64,000 nt of DNA from Herpetosiphon giganteus (GTDB taxonomy: Bacteria; Chloroflexota; Chloroflexia; Chloroflexales; Herpetosiphonaceae), in assembly GCF_016907925.1 (NCBI RefSeq), contig NZ_JAFBCZ010000005.1, forward strand, positions 224,597-288,596, written 5' to 3'. The notes under the pieces are model-generated. The model saw only the letters and a program-made list of their open reading frames with translations. It had not been told where the DNA came from and did no database searches. The position numbers were made by a program, and so were the translations under genes. Numbering within the stretch: the first letter of the stretch is position 1; every line of letters begins with the position of its first letter. Positions 1 to 8,925 of this stretch are shown here, in pieces.

Positions 1-995
1 CGCGAAAGCCCAAGCAAGCTCTTTTCATCGGCGTTATGCAGCACTGGCACAATCAAGCCATCGGGAATTGCGACCGCCATGCCAACATTAACCGCTTTGT
101 GTAGCAAAATGCCTTCATCGGTGTAGGTTGCATTGACAATTGGCACTGCTCGCAGCCCAGCCACAGTTGCTTGCACAAAATACGGCGTAAAGGTTAATTT
201 TACCCCTTGGCGCTCGAAATCAGCCTTGTGCTGCTCGCGATGGGCGATGATCGTGCTGAGATCAACTTCCATCACCGTGGTAACGTGGGGCGAAGTTGCC
301 TTAGAACGCACCATATGCTCGGCAATTGCCCGCCGCATGCCGCTCAACGGTTGCAACTCATCGCCAGCAAATTGCTCGATGCTTGGAGCTGCGGCTGGTG
401 GCGTATAAGCCACTGGTTTAGCCAGCAAACTGCCAGTGATCGTTGGCATGGGCGCTGGAGTTGCGCTTGGCTTAATCACGGGCATTGGGGCTGGCGTTGC
501 GCTTGGCGTTGGCGTTGGCATTGGTGCTGGCGTTGGCTTCGCCGCATCACGTTGAGCCACAAAGCGCTCAACATCTTGCTTAGTTACGCGGCCATCTTTG
601 CCAGTGCCAGCAATTTGCTTAATATCGAGGTTGTGTTGGCTAACCAAGCGCGCAACCACTGGCGACATAAAGCTATTGCTGCCGCCATTGTTGCTGCTGG
701 TTGGGGTTGCTACCGCTGGAGCGGCAGGCGCTGCATCGGCGGCAACCGTGGCGCTGCTACTATCTTCCAACACCGCAATCACCGTGCCAACTGGGACAGT
801 ATCGCCTTCGTTGACCCGAATTTCGAGCAAGCGGCCATTAACTGGCGCAGGAATTTCGGTATCAACTTTATCGGTAGTAACTTCGAGCATTGGCTCGTAC
901 AGTTCAAGGGTATCGCCTGGCTGCTTCAGCCAGCGGCCAACCGTTCCCTCGGTGACGCTCTCACCAAGTTTTGGCATCTTAAATTCGACGGACAT
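1..995 (-). CDS. 2-oxoacid dehydrogenase complex E2, dihydrolipoyl acyltransferase (partial, runs off left edge)
   Basis: Reading leftward from the ATG at 995, about 331 codons are present and the C-terminal end lies outside the window. An N-terminal lipoyl domain carries the lipoylated lysine at residue 43 in TTDKVDTE. A Pro/Ala linker follows, then a peripheral subunit-binding domain (SPVVARLV...GKDGRVTKQDV), a second linker rich in PAPMPTPTP repeats, and the start of the acyltransferase domain. The enzyme transfers the acyl group from E1 to CoA through the swinging lipoyl arm in the cytoplasm. AAAGGA lies 5 nt before the start. It is the last gene of the E1alpha-E1beta-E2 operon. The linker repeats are unusually regular. 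Whether the complex uses pyruvate or branched-chain keto acids cannot be fixed from E2 alone; the E1 genes suggest the branched-chain type. Confidence 0.93.
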   Translation of the reverse strand, partial: MSVEFKMPKLGESVTEGTVGRWLKQPGDTLELYEPMLEVTTDKVDTEIPAPVNGRLLEIRVNEGDTVPVGTVIAVLEDSSSATVAADAAPAAPAVATPTSSNNGGSNSFMSPVVARLVSQHNLDIKQIAGTGKDGRVTKQDVERFVAQRDAAKPTPAPMPTPTPSATPAPMPVIKPSATPAPMPTITGSLLAKPVAYTPPAAAPSIEQFAGDELQPLSGMRRAIAEHMVRSKATSPHVTTVMEVDLSTIIAHREQHKADFERQGVKLTFTPYFVQATVAGLRAVPIVNATYTDEGILLHKAVNVGMAVAIPDGLIVPVLHNADEKSLLGLS

Positions 996-1045
996 TCCAG
1001 TCCTTTCTATGCTAGCGAAGGCTATGGACTCTAATGATTTATTGA

Positions 1046-1089
1046 CTCCCCTCGCCCGCTCTGTGGGAGAGGGGTTGGGGGTGAGGGCA
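1046..1089. repeat. GC-rich dispersed repeat unit between E1beta and E2
   Basis: A C-rich then G-rich unit, with a GGGAGAGGGGTTGGGG core followed by GTGAGGGCA. It fills much of the 106-nt gap between the E1beta stop and the E2 start. The same core appears in both orientations near 45211-45401, so it is a dispersed noncoding repeat. It can fold through its CTCCC/GGGAG ends. Confidence 0.7.
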
Positions 1090-1101
1090 ATAGAGCGCTA
1101 C

Positions 1102-2085
1102 CTAATAATTCACTAAATCGCGCAGCGTATCGGCAATTTTGCTGGGCGTTGGCAAAAACTCATTTTCGAGCGGCGTGCTGTAGGGCATTGCTGGAATATC
1201 CAAGCCAGCCAAGCGTTGCACTGGCGCATCGAGATATTCAAAGCCATCTTGGGCGATAATTGCTGCTACTTCTGCGCCATAGCCGCCGAACAAATTATCT
1301 TCGTAGAGCACCAGCACTTTGCTAGTTTTCTTGACCGAATTGATAATTGTTTCGCGATCAAGTGGCACGAGCGAGCGCAAATCGACGACTTCGACGTTAA
1401 TATCTTCGCCAGCCAGCATTTCGGCGGCTTCGACTGCGTAGTGGCGCATCATGCCATAGGTGATGACCGAAACATCGCTGCCTTCGCGGGCAATATCGGC
1501 TTTGCCAATTGGCACCGTGTAGTGCTCATCGGGCACATAGCCTTTGATCAAACGATAGCATTTTTTGTGCTCCAAAAAGAGCACCGGATCGGGATCATCG
1601 ATTGCGGCCAAGAGCATGGCTTTGGCATCGTAGGGCGTTGATGGGGCAACAACTTTGAGGCCTGGAATGTGAGTAAAAAAGGCCTCGATGCTTTGCGAAT
1701 GATACAGTGCGCCGTGAATCCCGCCACCATACGGTGCGCGAATGACCAGCGGCACTTCCCAAGTATTGTTTGAGCGATAGCGCATGCGGGCTGCTTCGCT
1801 AATAATTTGGTTGAAAGCTGGGAAGATAAAATCGGCAAATTGAATTTCGGCAATTGGCCGCATGCCATACATTGCAGCGCCGATAGATGAACCAATAATA
1901 ATTGATTCAGCGAGTGGCGCGTCGATCACCCGTTTTTCGCCATATTTGGCGTGCAACCCATCGGTAACCCGAAACACCCCGCCGCGTTGACCGACATCTT
2001 CCCCGATGATATAGACGCGCTCGTCGTTGGCCATTGCTTGGTCAAGCGCTTGGTTGATCGCTTCTAAAAGATTTAATTCTGCCAC
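1102..2085 (-). CDS. 2-oxoacid dehydrogenase E1 component, beta subunit
   Basis: A 327-aa protein of normal length for E1beta, with transketolase-like pyrimidine-binding and C-terminal domains. Family marks include VYIIGEDVG near the N-terminus, RVIDAPLAE, the segment around YHSQSIEAFFTHIPGLKVV, and PDPVLFLEHKKCYR. The last is typical of branched-chain or broad-specificity E1 rather than classical pyruvate E1. Together with E1alpha it decarboxylates a 2-oxo acid using thiamine diphosphate and acylates the E2 lipoyl group. The start is GTG at 2085 with GAGG 6 nt upstream. It follows E1alpha by 49 nt and precedes E2, so all three are probably one transcript. Substrate assignment is inference. 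Confidence 0.93.
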   Translation of the reverse strand: MAELNLLEAINQALDQAMANDERVYIIGEDVGQRGGVFRVTDGLHAKYGEKRVIDAPLAESIIIGSSIGAAMYGMRPIAEIQFADFIFPAFNQIISEAARMRYRSNNTWEVPLVIRAPYGGGIHGALYHSQSIEAFFTHIPGLKVVAPSTPYDAKAMLLAAIDDPDPVLFLEHKKCYRLIKGYVPDEHYTVPIGKADIAREGSDVSVITYGMMRHYAVEAAEMLAGEDINVEVVDLRSLVPLDRETIINSVKKTSKVLVLYEDNLFGGYGAEVAAIIAQDGFEYLDAPVQRLAGLDIPAMPYSTPLENEFLPTPSKIADTLRDLVNY

Positions 2086-2134
2086 GTGATACCTCTATGA
2101 TACAGAGCGAAACTGCCTGCTTGCAACCGCCACC

Positions 2135-3109
2135 TTATTCTGCAAAGACATATTTTTGGACGGTGCTTGGGTCGGGCAAGGGTGCTGCTTCAGCATAGGC
2201 TGTTGCATCATTGACCACTTCTTTGATTTCGGCCCGAATTGCCGCAACTTTGGCATCATCGAGCATGCCTTCATCGCGCAAGAAATGCTCGAAGCTGGCG
2301 ATTGGGTCGCGAGTTCGCATGGCCTTAATATCTTCAGGTGAGCGATAGGTGCGATCGTTATCATCAGAGGAGTGGGCGGTCAAACGCACACATTTGGCCT
2401 CGATTAAGGTTGGGCCATCGCCGCGGCGTGCCCGTTCGACCGCAGCAGTCATTGCTTCGTAGACTTCGAGCACATTGGTGCCATCGACGGTAATGCCAGG
2501 GAAACCATAGCCTGGGCCGCGATCGGAGACATTTTCAACGCCCATTTGTTTGTGCTGGGGCACTGAAATGGCGTAGCCATTGTTTTGGCAGAAGAAAATG
2601 ACTGGCAATTTCATCACGCCAGCCAAGTTCATGGCTTCGTGGACATCGCCCTGTGATGAGGTACCTTCGCCGAAGGCTGTCCAAACCACAATATCATCGC
2701 CGCGCATTTGAGCGCCCATGGCGATGCCAACAGCGTGGGGGACTTGAGTGCCGGTTGGCGAAGAATGCGAAACGATATTCAAGGCGCGATGGCTATAGTG
2801 GGCTGGCATTTGGCGACCGCCGCTGCTGGGATCTTCAGCTTTGGCCAATAAGCCAAGCATTACTTCGCGCGGAGTCATGCCCATGGCCAACATCATTGCT
2901 AAATCACGATAGTATGGCACGATCCAGTCGTGTTTGGGGCGCATTGCAAAGGCTGCGCCTACTTGAGCAGCCTCGTGACCTTGGCATGAAATAACAAACG
3001 GGGCTTTGCCTTGACGATTCAATTGCCACATTCGCTCATCAAGCGAACGAGCCAAAACCATCGTGTGATACATTGCTAACAATCGCGATTGATCGCGTTC
3101 TTGCTCCAT
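2135..3109 (-). CDS. 2-oxoacid dehydrogenase E1 component, alpha subunit
   Basis: A 324-aa thiamine-diphosphate enzyme subunit. The cofactor motif runs from GEGTSSQGDVHEAMNLAG to QNN about 30 residues later, and SHSSPTGTQVPHAVG lies before it. The region DNDRTYRSPEDIKAM matches the phosphorylation-loop region of branched-chain keto acid dehydrogenase E1alpha. It acts as an alpha2beta2 tetramer with the next gene. GAGGAG stands 8 nt before the ATG. It is the first gene of the operon. A TATACT box at 3247-3252 (minus) could be its -10, but no good -35 accompanies it. Branched-chain 2-oxo acids (feeding branched fatty acid synthesis or amino acid breakdown) are the likeliest substrates; pyruvate cannot be excluded. 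Confidence 0.93.
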   Translation of the reverse strand: MEQERDQSRLLAMYHTMVLARSLDERMWQLNRQGKAPFVISCQGHEAAQVGAAFAMRPKHDWIVPYYRDLAMMLAMGMTPREVMLGLLAKAEDPSSGGRQMPAHYSHRALNIVSHSSPTGTQVPHAVGIAMGAQMRGDDIVVWTAFGEGTSSQGDVHEAMNLAGVMKLPVIFFCQNNGYAISVPQHKQMGVENVSDRGPGYGFPGITVDGTNVLEVYEAMTAAVERARRGDGPTLIEAKCVRLTAHSSDDNDRTYRSPEDIKAMRTRDPIASFEHFLRDEGMLDDAKVAAIRAEIKEVVNDATAYAEAAPLPDPSTVQKYVFAE

Positions 3110-3308
3110 GAAGGCAACTCCTCATATGAAGGATTACTTTGTTCGTCCGTCGAACCCTGTTAAGTTAAAAACCCCGGTATAACGACCGAGGCAAGGGCAA
3201 GCAAGGAAAAACTGGCGTTGTCCTCGTTGACACGGCCTATATGACAAGTATAGCATAAAGCCTCGCTTGCGCTGTCACCACTGTTGAGTGTTGGCACTAG
3301 CTCCAATC

Positions 3309-3333
3309 AAAAAGGGTAGCATTGCTGCTACCC
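3309..3333 (-). terminator. Rho-independent terminator after the VWA-FHA gene
   Basis: Read on the minus strand, a 7-bp stem GGGTAGC/GCTACCC with a 6-nt loop is followed by five T. It lies 22 nt past the stop of the VWA-FHA gene and closes the type VII-like operon on this side. Confidence 0.8.
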
Positions 3334-3355
3334 TCGTTGCTGAAACTGCCCTTGG

Positions 3356-5707
3356 TTATTGGCTTAACTCAATATAGGTATCTTGACCAAGCCGAATGGT
3401 CGTAGGCAAGCGCAATTGAATTGGCGTATTAGCTTGCTGGCGTTGTTCGTTGATAAACAAGCCGTTCTTGCTTAAGTCGGCCACATAGAATTGCCCGCCG
3501 ATCAAGCTAATTTCCACATGTTGGCGTGAGAGCAACTTATCGCCGGTGATGATCACGCTGGCTTCGCTGCGCCCGATGGTACATGGGAACATGCTAATTG
3601 TTTGATTTTGCAATTGGCTACGCTCTGGTGTTTGCACAACCCGCACATTCAATTGCTGCTGGCGGCCTTGCGACACTGGCGGCGTATAAATCATGGTTGC
3701 GCCGTTATCGGGCATGCCACCATCGAAATGGGCGGTTGGAATGCTGGCGTTCGTACTTGACGCAGGGCTGTTATAGCGTGCTGGCTGATTTGCTGCTGAA
3801 TTTGGCGCTGGCCGAACAGCCGATTGTTGCTGTTGTTGCTGCTGTTGGTTGGGATTTTGGCGCGCTGCTGGGTTTACGCCAGGCAAATCAATCCGATTAA
3901 AGGCTTGGGTTGGTGGGTTGTATGGCATTGGCACATTGCCAGCCTTGGGCTTGCGATTGCGCCACAGATACCAGAAGCCTGCGGCGATCGCTATAATCAC
4001 CAACGCGATCAGCACATAGATACCATAGCGCTTGAGGAATGGCTCTTTTGGTTTGACGGGAAACAAGAAACTCTTGATCGGCGATTCGATTGGCCGAACG
4101 TTTGATGTTTCCAAGATAATCTGCATGTTGAGCGTCGTTTGTTGCTCGGTTGGAATTAATTCTTGCGGAATAGTCGCAAGAGGAATCGAAATTTTAGGAT
4201 TGGTTGGGTCAAGCGGAAAGCGATCTGATTCGAACACTTGCAGATTTTCGCGTAACAGGCGCACGCGATAAAAAGTGAATTTTGGATCGATAATTTCTTG
4301 TTCGTCGCCAATTTCAACGTCATCGATCCGAATTGCGTCTTGGGTATAATCGACGACGGGGTTAGAGCGAATCTCAAAGGTAATTGGAATTGGCACGTGG
4401 TTAAAGGCTTCGGTTGCCAGCAGCTCGGTTTTACCTTCTTGGCTGGTAAATAAGAAGCCCTCGCTACTGTAGGCAAACACTTGCAATGTATACTTACCTG
4501 CATCTTTCAACGCAGTATCGCTCATCTGCAAAGCAATATCTTGGGTTCCTTGTGATGGGATGCTCACACTGATCGTTTCGGTATGGGCAATAATCCCATT
4601 CGGATTTGAGGCTTTAACCTCAATTTTATTCATTTCAACCGGGCTATTGTTAGTAACCGTGAAATTGAATGAATATTTTTGCTCAAGTGGTAGCGCTTGA
4701 ATATTGCTAATTTTGGCTTTGCTGGCAATCGGCAAATAACACTTGGTTTGGCCCAAGGAAATCGTATTTGCAACCTCGGTGCCATCAACCAGTTCGACGC
4801 GCAAGGTAGCTTGGGTATCGCCACAAGGTCGCAAATCACCCCGCGCCATCTTCTGGTTTTTGATGCTATTCATGATTCGAAAGAAGCCATCGGCCATTTG
4901 ATCGGGAGCGCCTTGGAACGAAATGGCATAGGTTTCTTTGGAAATTTGGTCAAGAATTTCCGGATTGATCCGGGCACAATTACCAGCGGCACACAGCCCA
5001 ATGGTGTAAATTGGCGTAATCGTTCCAGGCCGTGGGTTTGCCTTAGTCGTCACGTCAATCACGTTCTTGTCGCTGCATTGATTGCCTTGGCGATCTTCGT
5101 CTTTGCCATCGGTAAAGAGGATGACCGCGCGTCGTTCGTCTCGTTGCAAGCGATTGAGCATAAAGTTGGTTGTCAGATAGGCGGCGGTATACAAACAGGT
5201 TTCGCCACCTGGTTCTGAAATGTAGCTATCACGGATGTAATTCTTTACATCATTGCGGTTCTCAGTAAAATCAACTTTAGGCAGATATTCATCGTTGCTC
5301 CCGATGCGGGTGAAGGTAAATAACCCAATCAGCGCGCCTGCAGGAGCCTCATCAACCGCACGCATTGCAGCTTCTTTGACGATGCCAACATAGTCGGCCA
5401 TGCTACCGCTTTGATCAAGCACAATCGCAATTTTGATGGGGGTAGTTGGGTCGATTGGAGTTGCCGGGATAGTTTGCTGACTCACCGGCAAAACGATATT
5501 GGTTGCCGCAATCTTATCGACTGTGACAGCCTCGCCATTTGGAAACCGGACACTAAAGTAGGTCTCAACCTTAAGCGTCGCTTCTTCCTTAACCACGGTG
5601 TGATTAATCACGACTTCAGGTTTATCGTCTTGGGAGTGGGCAGGCGCAGGCACAACCCACAAGAGGCTGAGCAATGCGATGATGGTGAACCAACTATGCT
5701 TTCTCAT
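3356..5707 (-). CDS. Membrane protein with von Willebrand A and C-terminal FHA domains
   Basis: About 783 aa. A signal peptide (MRKHSWFTIIALLSLLW..., residues 1-25) leads to an extracytoplasmic VWA domain with the MIDAS motif DQSGS near residue 98 and a later FTDGK. A beta-rich middle region follows, then one transmembrane helix around residues 560-580. After that come a Gln/Pro-rich linker with a run of eight Q and a cytoplasmic FHA domain (residues ~690-783; GRSE...SRQHVEI...NGLFIN) that should bind phosphothreonine peptides. The topology links an outside adhesion or metal-binding sensor to inside phospho-signalling. The start is uncertain: ATG at 5707 gives the cleanest signal peptide, but an in-frame GTG at 5716 is possible. 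It is the last gene of the secretion locus. A role in the type VII apparatus is inferred from position and from the other FHA protein nearby. Confidence 0.88.
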   Translation of the reverse strand: MRKHSWFTIIALLSLLWVVPAPAHSQDDKPEVVINHTVVKEEATLKVETYFSVRFPNGEAVTVDKIAATNIVLPVSQQTIPATPIDPTTPIKIAIVLDQSGSMADYVGIVKEAAMRAVDEAPAGALIGLFTFTRIGSNDEYLPKVDFTENRNDVKNYIRDSYISEPGGETCLYTAAYLTTNFMLNRLQRDERRAVILFTDGKDEDRQGNQCSDKNVIDVTTKANPRPGTITPIYTIGLCAAGNCARINPEILDQISKETYAISFQGAPDQMADGFFRIMNSIKNQKMARGDLRPCGDTQATLRVELVDGTEVANTISLGQTKCYLPIASKAKISNIQALPLEQKYSFNFTVTNNSPVEMNKIEVKASNPNGIIAHTETISVSIPSQGTQDIALQMSDTALKDAGKYTLQVFAYSSEGFLFTSQEGKTELLATEAFNHVPIPITFEIRSNPVVDYTQDAIRIDDVEIGDEQEIIDPKFTFYRVRLLRENLQVFESDRFPLDPTNPKISIPLATIPQELIPTEQQTTLNMQIILETSNVRPIESPIKSFLFPVKPKEPFLKRYGIYVLIALVIIAIAAGFWYLWRNRKPKAGNVPMPYNPPTQAFNRIDLPGVNPAARQNPNQQQQQQQQSAVRPAPNSAANQPARYNSPASSTNASIPTAHFDGGMPDNGATMIYTPPVSQGRQQQLNVRVVQTPERSQLQNQTISMFPCTIGRSEASVIITGDKLLSRQHVEISLIGGQFYVADLSKNGLFINEQRQQANTPIQLRLPTTIRLGQDTYIELSQ

Positions 5708-5792
5708 GGTTAACACTCATTCCAGCAACTAAAAACGGCTTGACCAATTAAGGATACGGCGCAGTATACCATCCCTTAGTACTGTAGGCTAA

Positions 5793-6482
5793 TTAGGATG
5801 GGGGTTGAACAAGATGCGCCCTGATTGTTGTATGTAACAGGTCGCTTAACATCGCTTGATCAATCTGCTGCGCTGGTGTTGTTTCTGGTTTGGCAGCTTG
5901 TGGGTTGGCCAACCACAGTGCGGCGTGGGCCATCAACCATGAAAGGCTGGTTGGTTGGCTGGTTGCGGCGGCTGGCTCCTTGATGATCAGCAGTAAAGCG
6001 GCTTTATCAGCCTCGGGCATTAATGCGGTGAGTTCGGCGGTGGATGGTAGATTGTTGGCATTGCCCATGGTTGGCTGAGTTGTTAGTTCGATAATCTGTT
6101 TAATGACATGATCGAGTGTACCCAATTCGAGAAAGGTTTGCAAGCCTTGTGAGTCGACATAATTGAGCACGATTAATTCATCGGTAAAGCTAAAGTATTT
6201 GGGTAAACCTGTGCCTTCACGCTCGGTAATGCTCAAAATTGCCAGCGTGCTTGGCTGGAGGGTTGCCTCCAAAATGAGCGCTAATTCCCCCGTGATCGTG
6301 AGTTGGTTGCTATAGGGATCGCGCAGTAAAATTCCACGATCATACAGCTCATCTTCGGCAGTTTGCAGCTGTTCAGCACTAACCGCCAGATCATTGGTTG
6401 TATTATGAATGGCGAGTGCTTCGCCAACCAGATAATGGAGGATAATCGCTAATTCTGCCTGGGTGAGTACAAAACGATTCAT
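5793..6482 (-). CDS. Hypothetical protein, possible EspG-like type VII chaperone
   Basis: 229 aa, no signal peptide and no membrane segment. I do not recognise a named family with confidence. The N-terminus (FVLTQAELAIILHYL, then a helix ending DRGILL, then alternating beta strands) follows the same order as the protein at 9195-9992. The two look like distant paralogues: an LT/LE-x-x-E-L helix, a GL/GI turn near residue 50-60, strands, then a L-D-x-x-x-x-L helix near 130. That pattern resembles the EspG family of ESX substrate chaperones, which is an inference from pattern only. GAGG lies 8 nt before ATG 6482; GTG at 6491 is the alternative start. It sits between the immunity-like pair and the VWA-FHA gene. 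Confidence 0.75.
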   Translation of the reverse strand: MNRFVLTQAELAIILHYLVGEALAIHNTTNDLAVSAEQLQTAEDELYDRGILLRDPYSNQLTITGELALILEATLQPSTLAILSITEREGTGLPKYFSFTDELIVLNYVDSQGLQTFLELGTLDHVIKQIIELTTQPTMGNANNLPSTAELTALMPEADKAALLLIIKEPAAATSQPTSLSWLMAHAALWLANPQAAKPETTPAQQIDQAMLSDLLHTTIRAHLVQPPS

Positions 6483-6685
6483 TCGGGCCACCTCGATACT
6501 AGTTCAGACAACTCACTCAGGAATTCGCGCTAGACGTGATGATGATGCGACCAGCTCTTCGGTAAAATGACCATCCTCATGAATTGTCATGGGCTGCTTA
6601 ACGCTACGAGATTGGTTTTGATGATGTGCTCCAATGCTTGGCATGCATGTGCAATCGTAGCCTTGCTGGAATAGCCATGATCATC

Positions 6686-7093
6686 TTAGTTAAAGAGCGT
6701 TATAAGTTGGGCGAGCTTTCCATCAAGTTGCTTTGCCACCCATGCAAGATCATTGGATTTATGGCGATTGAAGCTGTGCCATAAGCGTTGCAATTGGTTT
6801 GCCTGACGATCAAGCAAATCGAGTACATTGTACCAACCTTGGGAGCCATCGAGTTTAAGGTGTTGGTTGGTCAGAAACGGGGCAGTATGTCGACCAAGCG
6901 CAACGCTGTACTCGCCATCAGAAAGCATGAGCAAGGCATTACACATGGGCGAATGGTATAAAACCAGACATTCTCTGCCACCATGCTGGGCATCGCACTG
7001 TTGGCGCACAAATTGATGGGCTTGCAAATGGCGCTGGAGACAGCGTTCCGCGTAGTTGATAAAGCCCTGACATGCTGCACAATGCGAATCCAT
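6686..7093 (-). CDS. Small cysteine-motif protein, candidate immunity protein (paralogue 2)
   Basis: 135 aa starting at ATG 7093, with GAGGAA 5 nt upstream. A longer in-frame reading up to 7324 is rejected because it overlaps the gene before it. It is clearly paralogous to the preceding gene: both begin with C-x-x-C-Q-G-(F/Y)-I-x-Y, then QCDAQ, GxECL(V/A)LYHSP, and (A/D)PFLT(N/D)Q...DGSQGW(Y/F)N. No known domain is recognised. The two genes follow a WXG100-headed toxin-like gene with almost no gap, which is the usual place for immunity genes. It lacks about 25 C-terminal residues relative to its sister. Function as an immunity protein is inference. Confidence 0.78.
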   Translation of the reverse strand: MDSHCAACQGFINYAERCLQRHLQAHQFVRQQCDAQHGGRECLVLYHSPMCNALLMLSDGEYSVALGRHTAPFLTNQHLKLDGSQGWYNVLDLLDRQANQLQRLWHSFNRHKSNDLAWVAKQLDGKLAQLITLFN

Positions 7094-7160
7094 CGATGTT
7101 CCTCTACCGAACGCTTGCTGGCCCACAACCGCTTGCTTGGTTTGCAGGCCAGCAAGCCGT

Positions 7161-7646
7161 TTATGCGCCGTAGTAGCGCTGCCGCTGCATAAATTGAATA
7201 TAATCAGCGAGCCATGTGGCTGGTGCGCCAGGCGCGAACATCGCCAACAGCTGCTCAAATTGGCCTGCGAGCAATTGGGCCAGCCATTGATGATAATCGA
7301 GGCTGCCATCCCAAAATTGTTCAATTACCCGCTGGGTCATGATTTTTTTGTTGGCTCGATACTCCAACAAATAGACCAGATTGAACCAGCCTTGCGAGCC
7401 ATCAACGTCGAGAATTTGATCGGTCAAAAATGGCGCATCAAATGTGCCTAAAGCGCAATAATCAGCGCCATCGGTGCGTTGAATCAACAGTTGGCAGCTT
7501 GGCGAATGATACAAGGCCAAGCATTCCAAGCCGTTGTTTTGGGCATCACATTGGACGCGGCGAAATTGACCAAACTCCAAATAGCTGCTCAATTGTTGCT
7601 CAACATAGCTGATATAGCCTTGGCACTGGCCACAATCGTTGCTCAC
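7161..7646 (-). CDS. Small cysteine-motif protein, candidate immunity protein (paralogue 1)
   Basis: 161 aa with a GTG start at 7646 and GAGG 6 nt upstream. It begins 10 nt after the stop of the WXG100 effector gene, so the two are almost certainly co-transcribed and perhaps translationally coupled. The N-terminal DCGQCQGYISY could bind zinc. The core shares QCDAQ, GLECLALYHSP and LDVDGSQGWFN with its neighbour. The C-terminus is longer and ends in an aromatic/basic tail. It is acidic and soluble, as immunity proteins often are. No named family is recognised. Neutralising the C-terminal domain of the adjacent effector is the leading hypothesis. Confidence 0.8.
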   Translation of the reverse strand: MSNDCGQCQGYISYVEQQLSSYLEFGQFRRVQCDAQNNGLECLALYHSPSCQLLIQRTDGADYCALGTFDAPFLTDQILDVDGSQGWFNLVYLLEYRANKKIMTQRVIEQFWDGSLDYHQWLAQLLAGQFEQLLAMFAPGAPATWLADYIQFMQRQRYYGA

Positions 7647-7656
7647 AGAAAACCTC

Positions 7657-8925
7657 TTAATCGTTCAAGGATTGGCTGGTTTGCAAAACTTCGCCGCCTG
7701 GGCCTATGCTGCCGCCAGCCACCCGTCCGCCAGTGCTTGCGCGCCAGTCGCCAGTCTTGATCCAGCTATCGCCAATTTGGCGGTAGCCATATTGGTAGGC
7801 TTGGCTTTGCATAAAGCGCACTTCCATCGCGCTATACGATTGAGGGCGCTTGGTCAAAATATCGTCAATCGAGCTGCCCTTAATATCGATTCGGCTAATG
7901 CCGCTTTCAAGCTGCGATTGCAAGAATTCGCGGTTGACTGGCCAGATGCGATTATTGCCGCCTTCAGCAATTGGCTTGAGCGCATCCCAAACTTCGGCGG
8001 TGGTGCTGAAATAGCGTCCGCCATGCGCATTCGCTTCGCCGATATAGCCAAGGAAGCCTGACGCTGGGTCAGCTTTGAATGCCCCTAATACTACTCGATC
8101 AGTCAAGGCTGTGCCTGTGCCAACATGGCTTGATTGATTGGCAATATAGCGAGCCATGGCGGTTTCTGCGCTGCCGCCTTTGGCCAGTGCGCCAATATCG
8201 CCAGCTGCTTGGAGCGGAGTGCTGACACGGGCAATATCAGCGGCTGCATCGGTAACGGTCGCTGCTTTGCTGAGCTTAGCTGCTTTACCAACCTTATCAG
8301 CGCCTTTGGTGCCGATTAAGATCGAGCCGATAAACATCGTGCCACGGCCAATTGCTTCCCATGGGCGGCCATTCTCCCAAGCTTCGACATAGGGCGCTTT
8401 GAATGCTTCCCAGAACTCACTTGGATGGGTTACTGCGTGCCAAATACCTTTAACCGTTTCGACTGGATTGGTGACCATATTCCAAACGCCGACCACCATA
8501 TCCTTGAGTTCTTTGCCTGCGCCAACGAAGAAATCTTTGACCCCATTGCCAACGCTGCTGAAGAACCCGCCAACGCTATCGAGCCAACTACCGCCGCCCT
8601 TGCCACCTTCAGCATTGCCGAGCAACGAGCCTTTGAATAAACCAGCAGCTTCTTCTTCGGCTTGACTAAAGATTTTTTGGATTTCGAGGGTAACTTGTTG
8701 GGCTGTTTGGAACGCGTTGATCAAGCGATTGAAGGTTGGGAAGATTTCGTCGTTGAGTTCTTTGGCAAAGGCAACGCTGGCATCGCCTTTCCAGCTGTCG
8801 TTCAATTGTTGGCCGGTATTGCGAATTGTCGTTTGCAATTGCTCAACGTTTTGCTTGAGGCGACCGAAACGCTGAGCCACCTGTGCGGTTTGCTCATACT
8901 GTATCTGAACAACTTCCTTGCTCAT
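7657..8925 (-). CDS. WXG100-headed polymorphic toxin-like effector
   Basis: 422 aa. Residues 1-100 form a WXG100 helical hairpin with W45-K46-G47 and the conserved tail AEEEAAGLFKGS (residues 89-100). A Gly-rich joint and a middle region resembling the pre-toxin part of LXG/type VII toxins follow (VTNPVETVKGIWHAVTHP, later EAIGRG and GTKGADK). A C-terminal domain of about 170 residues (from VVLGAFKADP, with GGRYFSTTAEVW, NREFL and YQYGYRQIGDSW) is the probable toxic module. Its layout recalls uncharacterised C-terminal toxin modules with an N-x-x-FL helix and a final GY motif, but I cannot assign an activity. AGGAG lies 7 nt before the ATG. It is followed at once by two candidate immunity genes. 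Export through the nearby ATPase is inferred. Confidence 0.85.
   Translation of the reverse strand: MSKEVVQIQYEQTAQVAQRFGRLKQNVEQLQTTIRNTGQQLNDSWKGDASVAFAKELNDEIFPTFNRLINAFQTAQQVTLEIQKIFSQAEEEAAGLFKGSLLGNAEGGKGGGSWLDSVGGFFSSVGNGVKDFFVGAGKELKDMVVGVWNMVTNPVETVKGIWHAVTHPSEFWEAFKAPYVEAWENGRPWEAIGRGTMFIGSILIGTKGADKVGKAAKLSKAATVTDAAADIARVSTPLQAAGDIGALAKGGSAETAMARYIANQSSHVGTGTALTDRVVLGAFKADPASGFLGYIGEANAHGGRYFSTTAEVWDALKPIAEGGNNRIWPVNREFLQSQLESGISRIDIKGSSIDDILTKRPQSYSAMEVRFMQSQAYQYGYRQIGDSWIKTGDWRASTGGRVAGGSIGPGGEVLQTSQSLND

Noticed and set aside
207..1034. Long plus-strand open frame rich in Trp and His over the E2 gene
   Set aside because: It is the shadow of the E2 lipoyl and linker region on the minus strand; the composition is unnatural and it has no ribosome site.
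6686..7324. 212-aa reading of the second candidate immunity gene
   Set aside because: The first 77 residues overlap the preceding gene in another frame; homology with the sister gene begins at ATG 7093, which has a good ribosome site.
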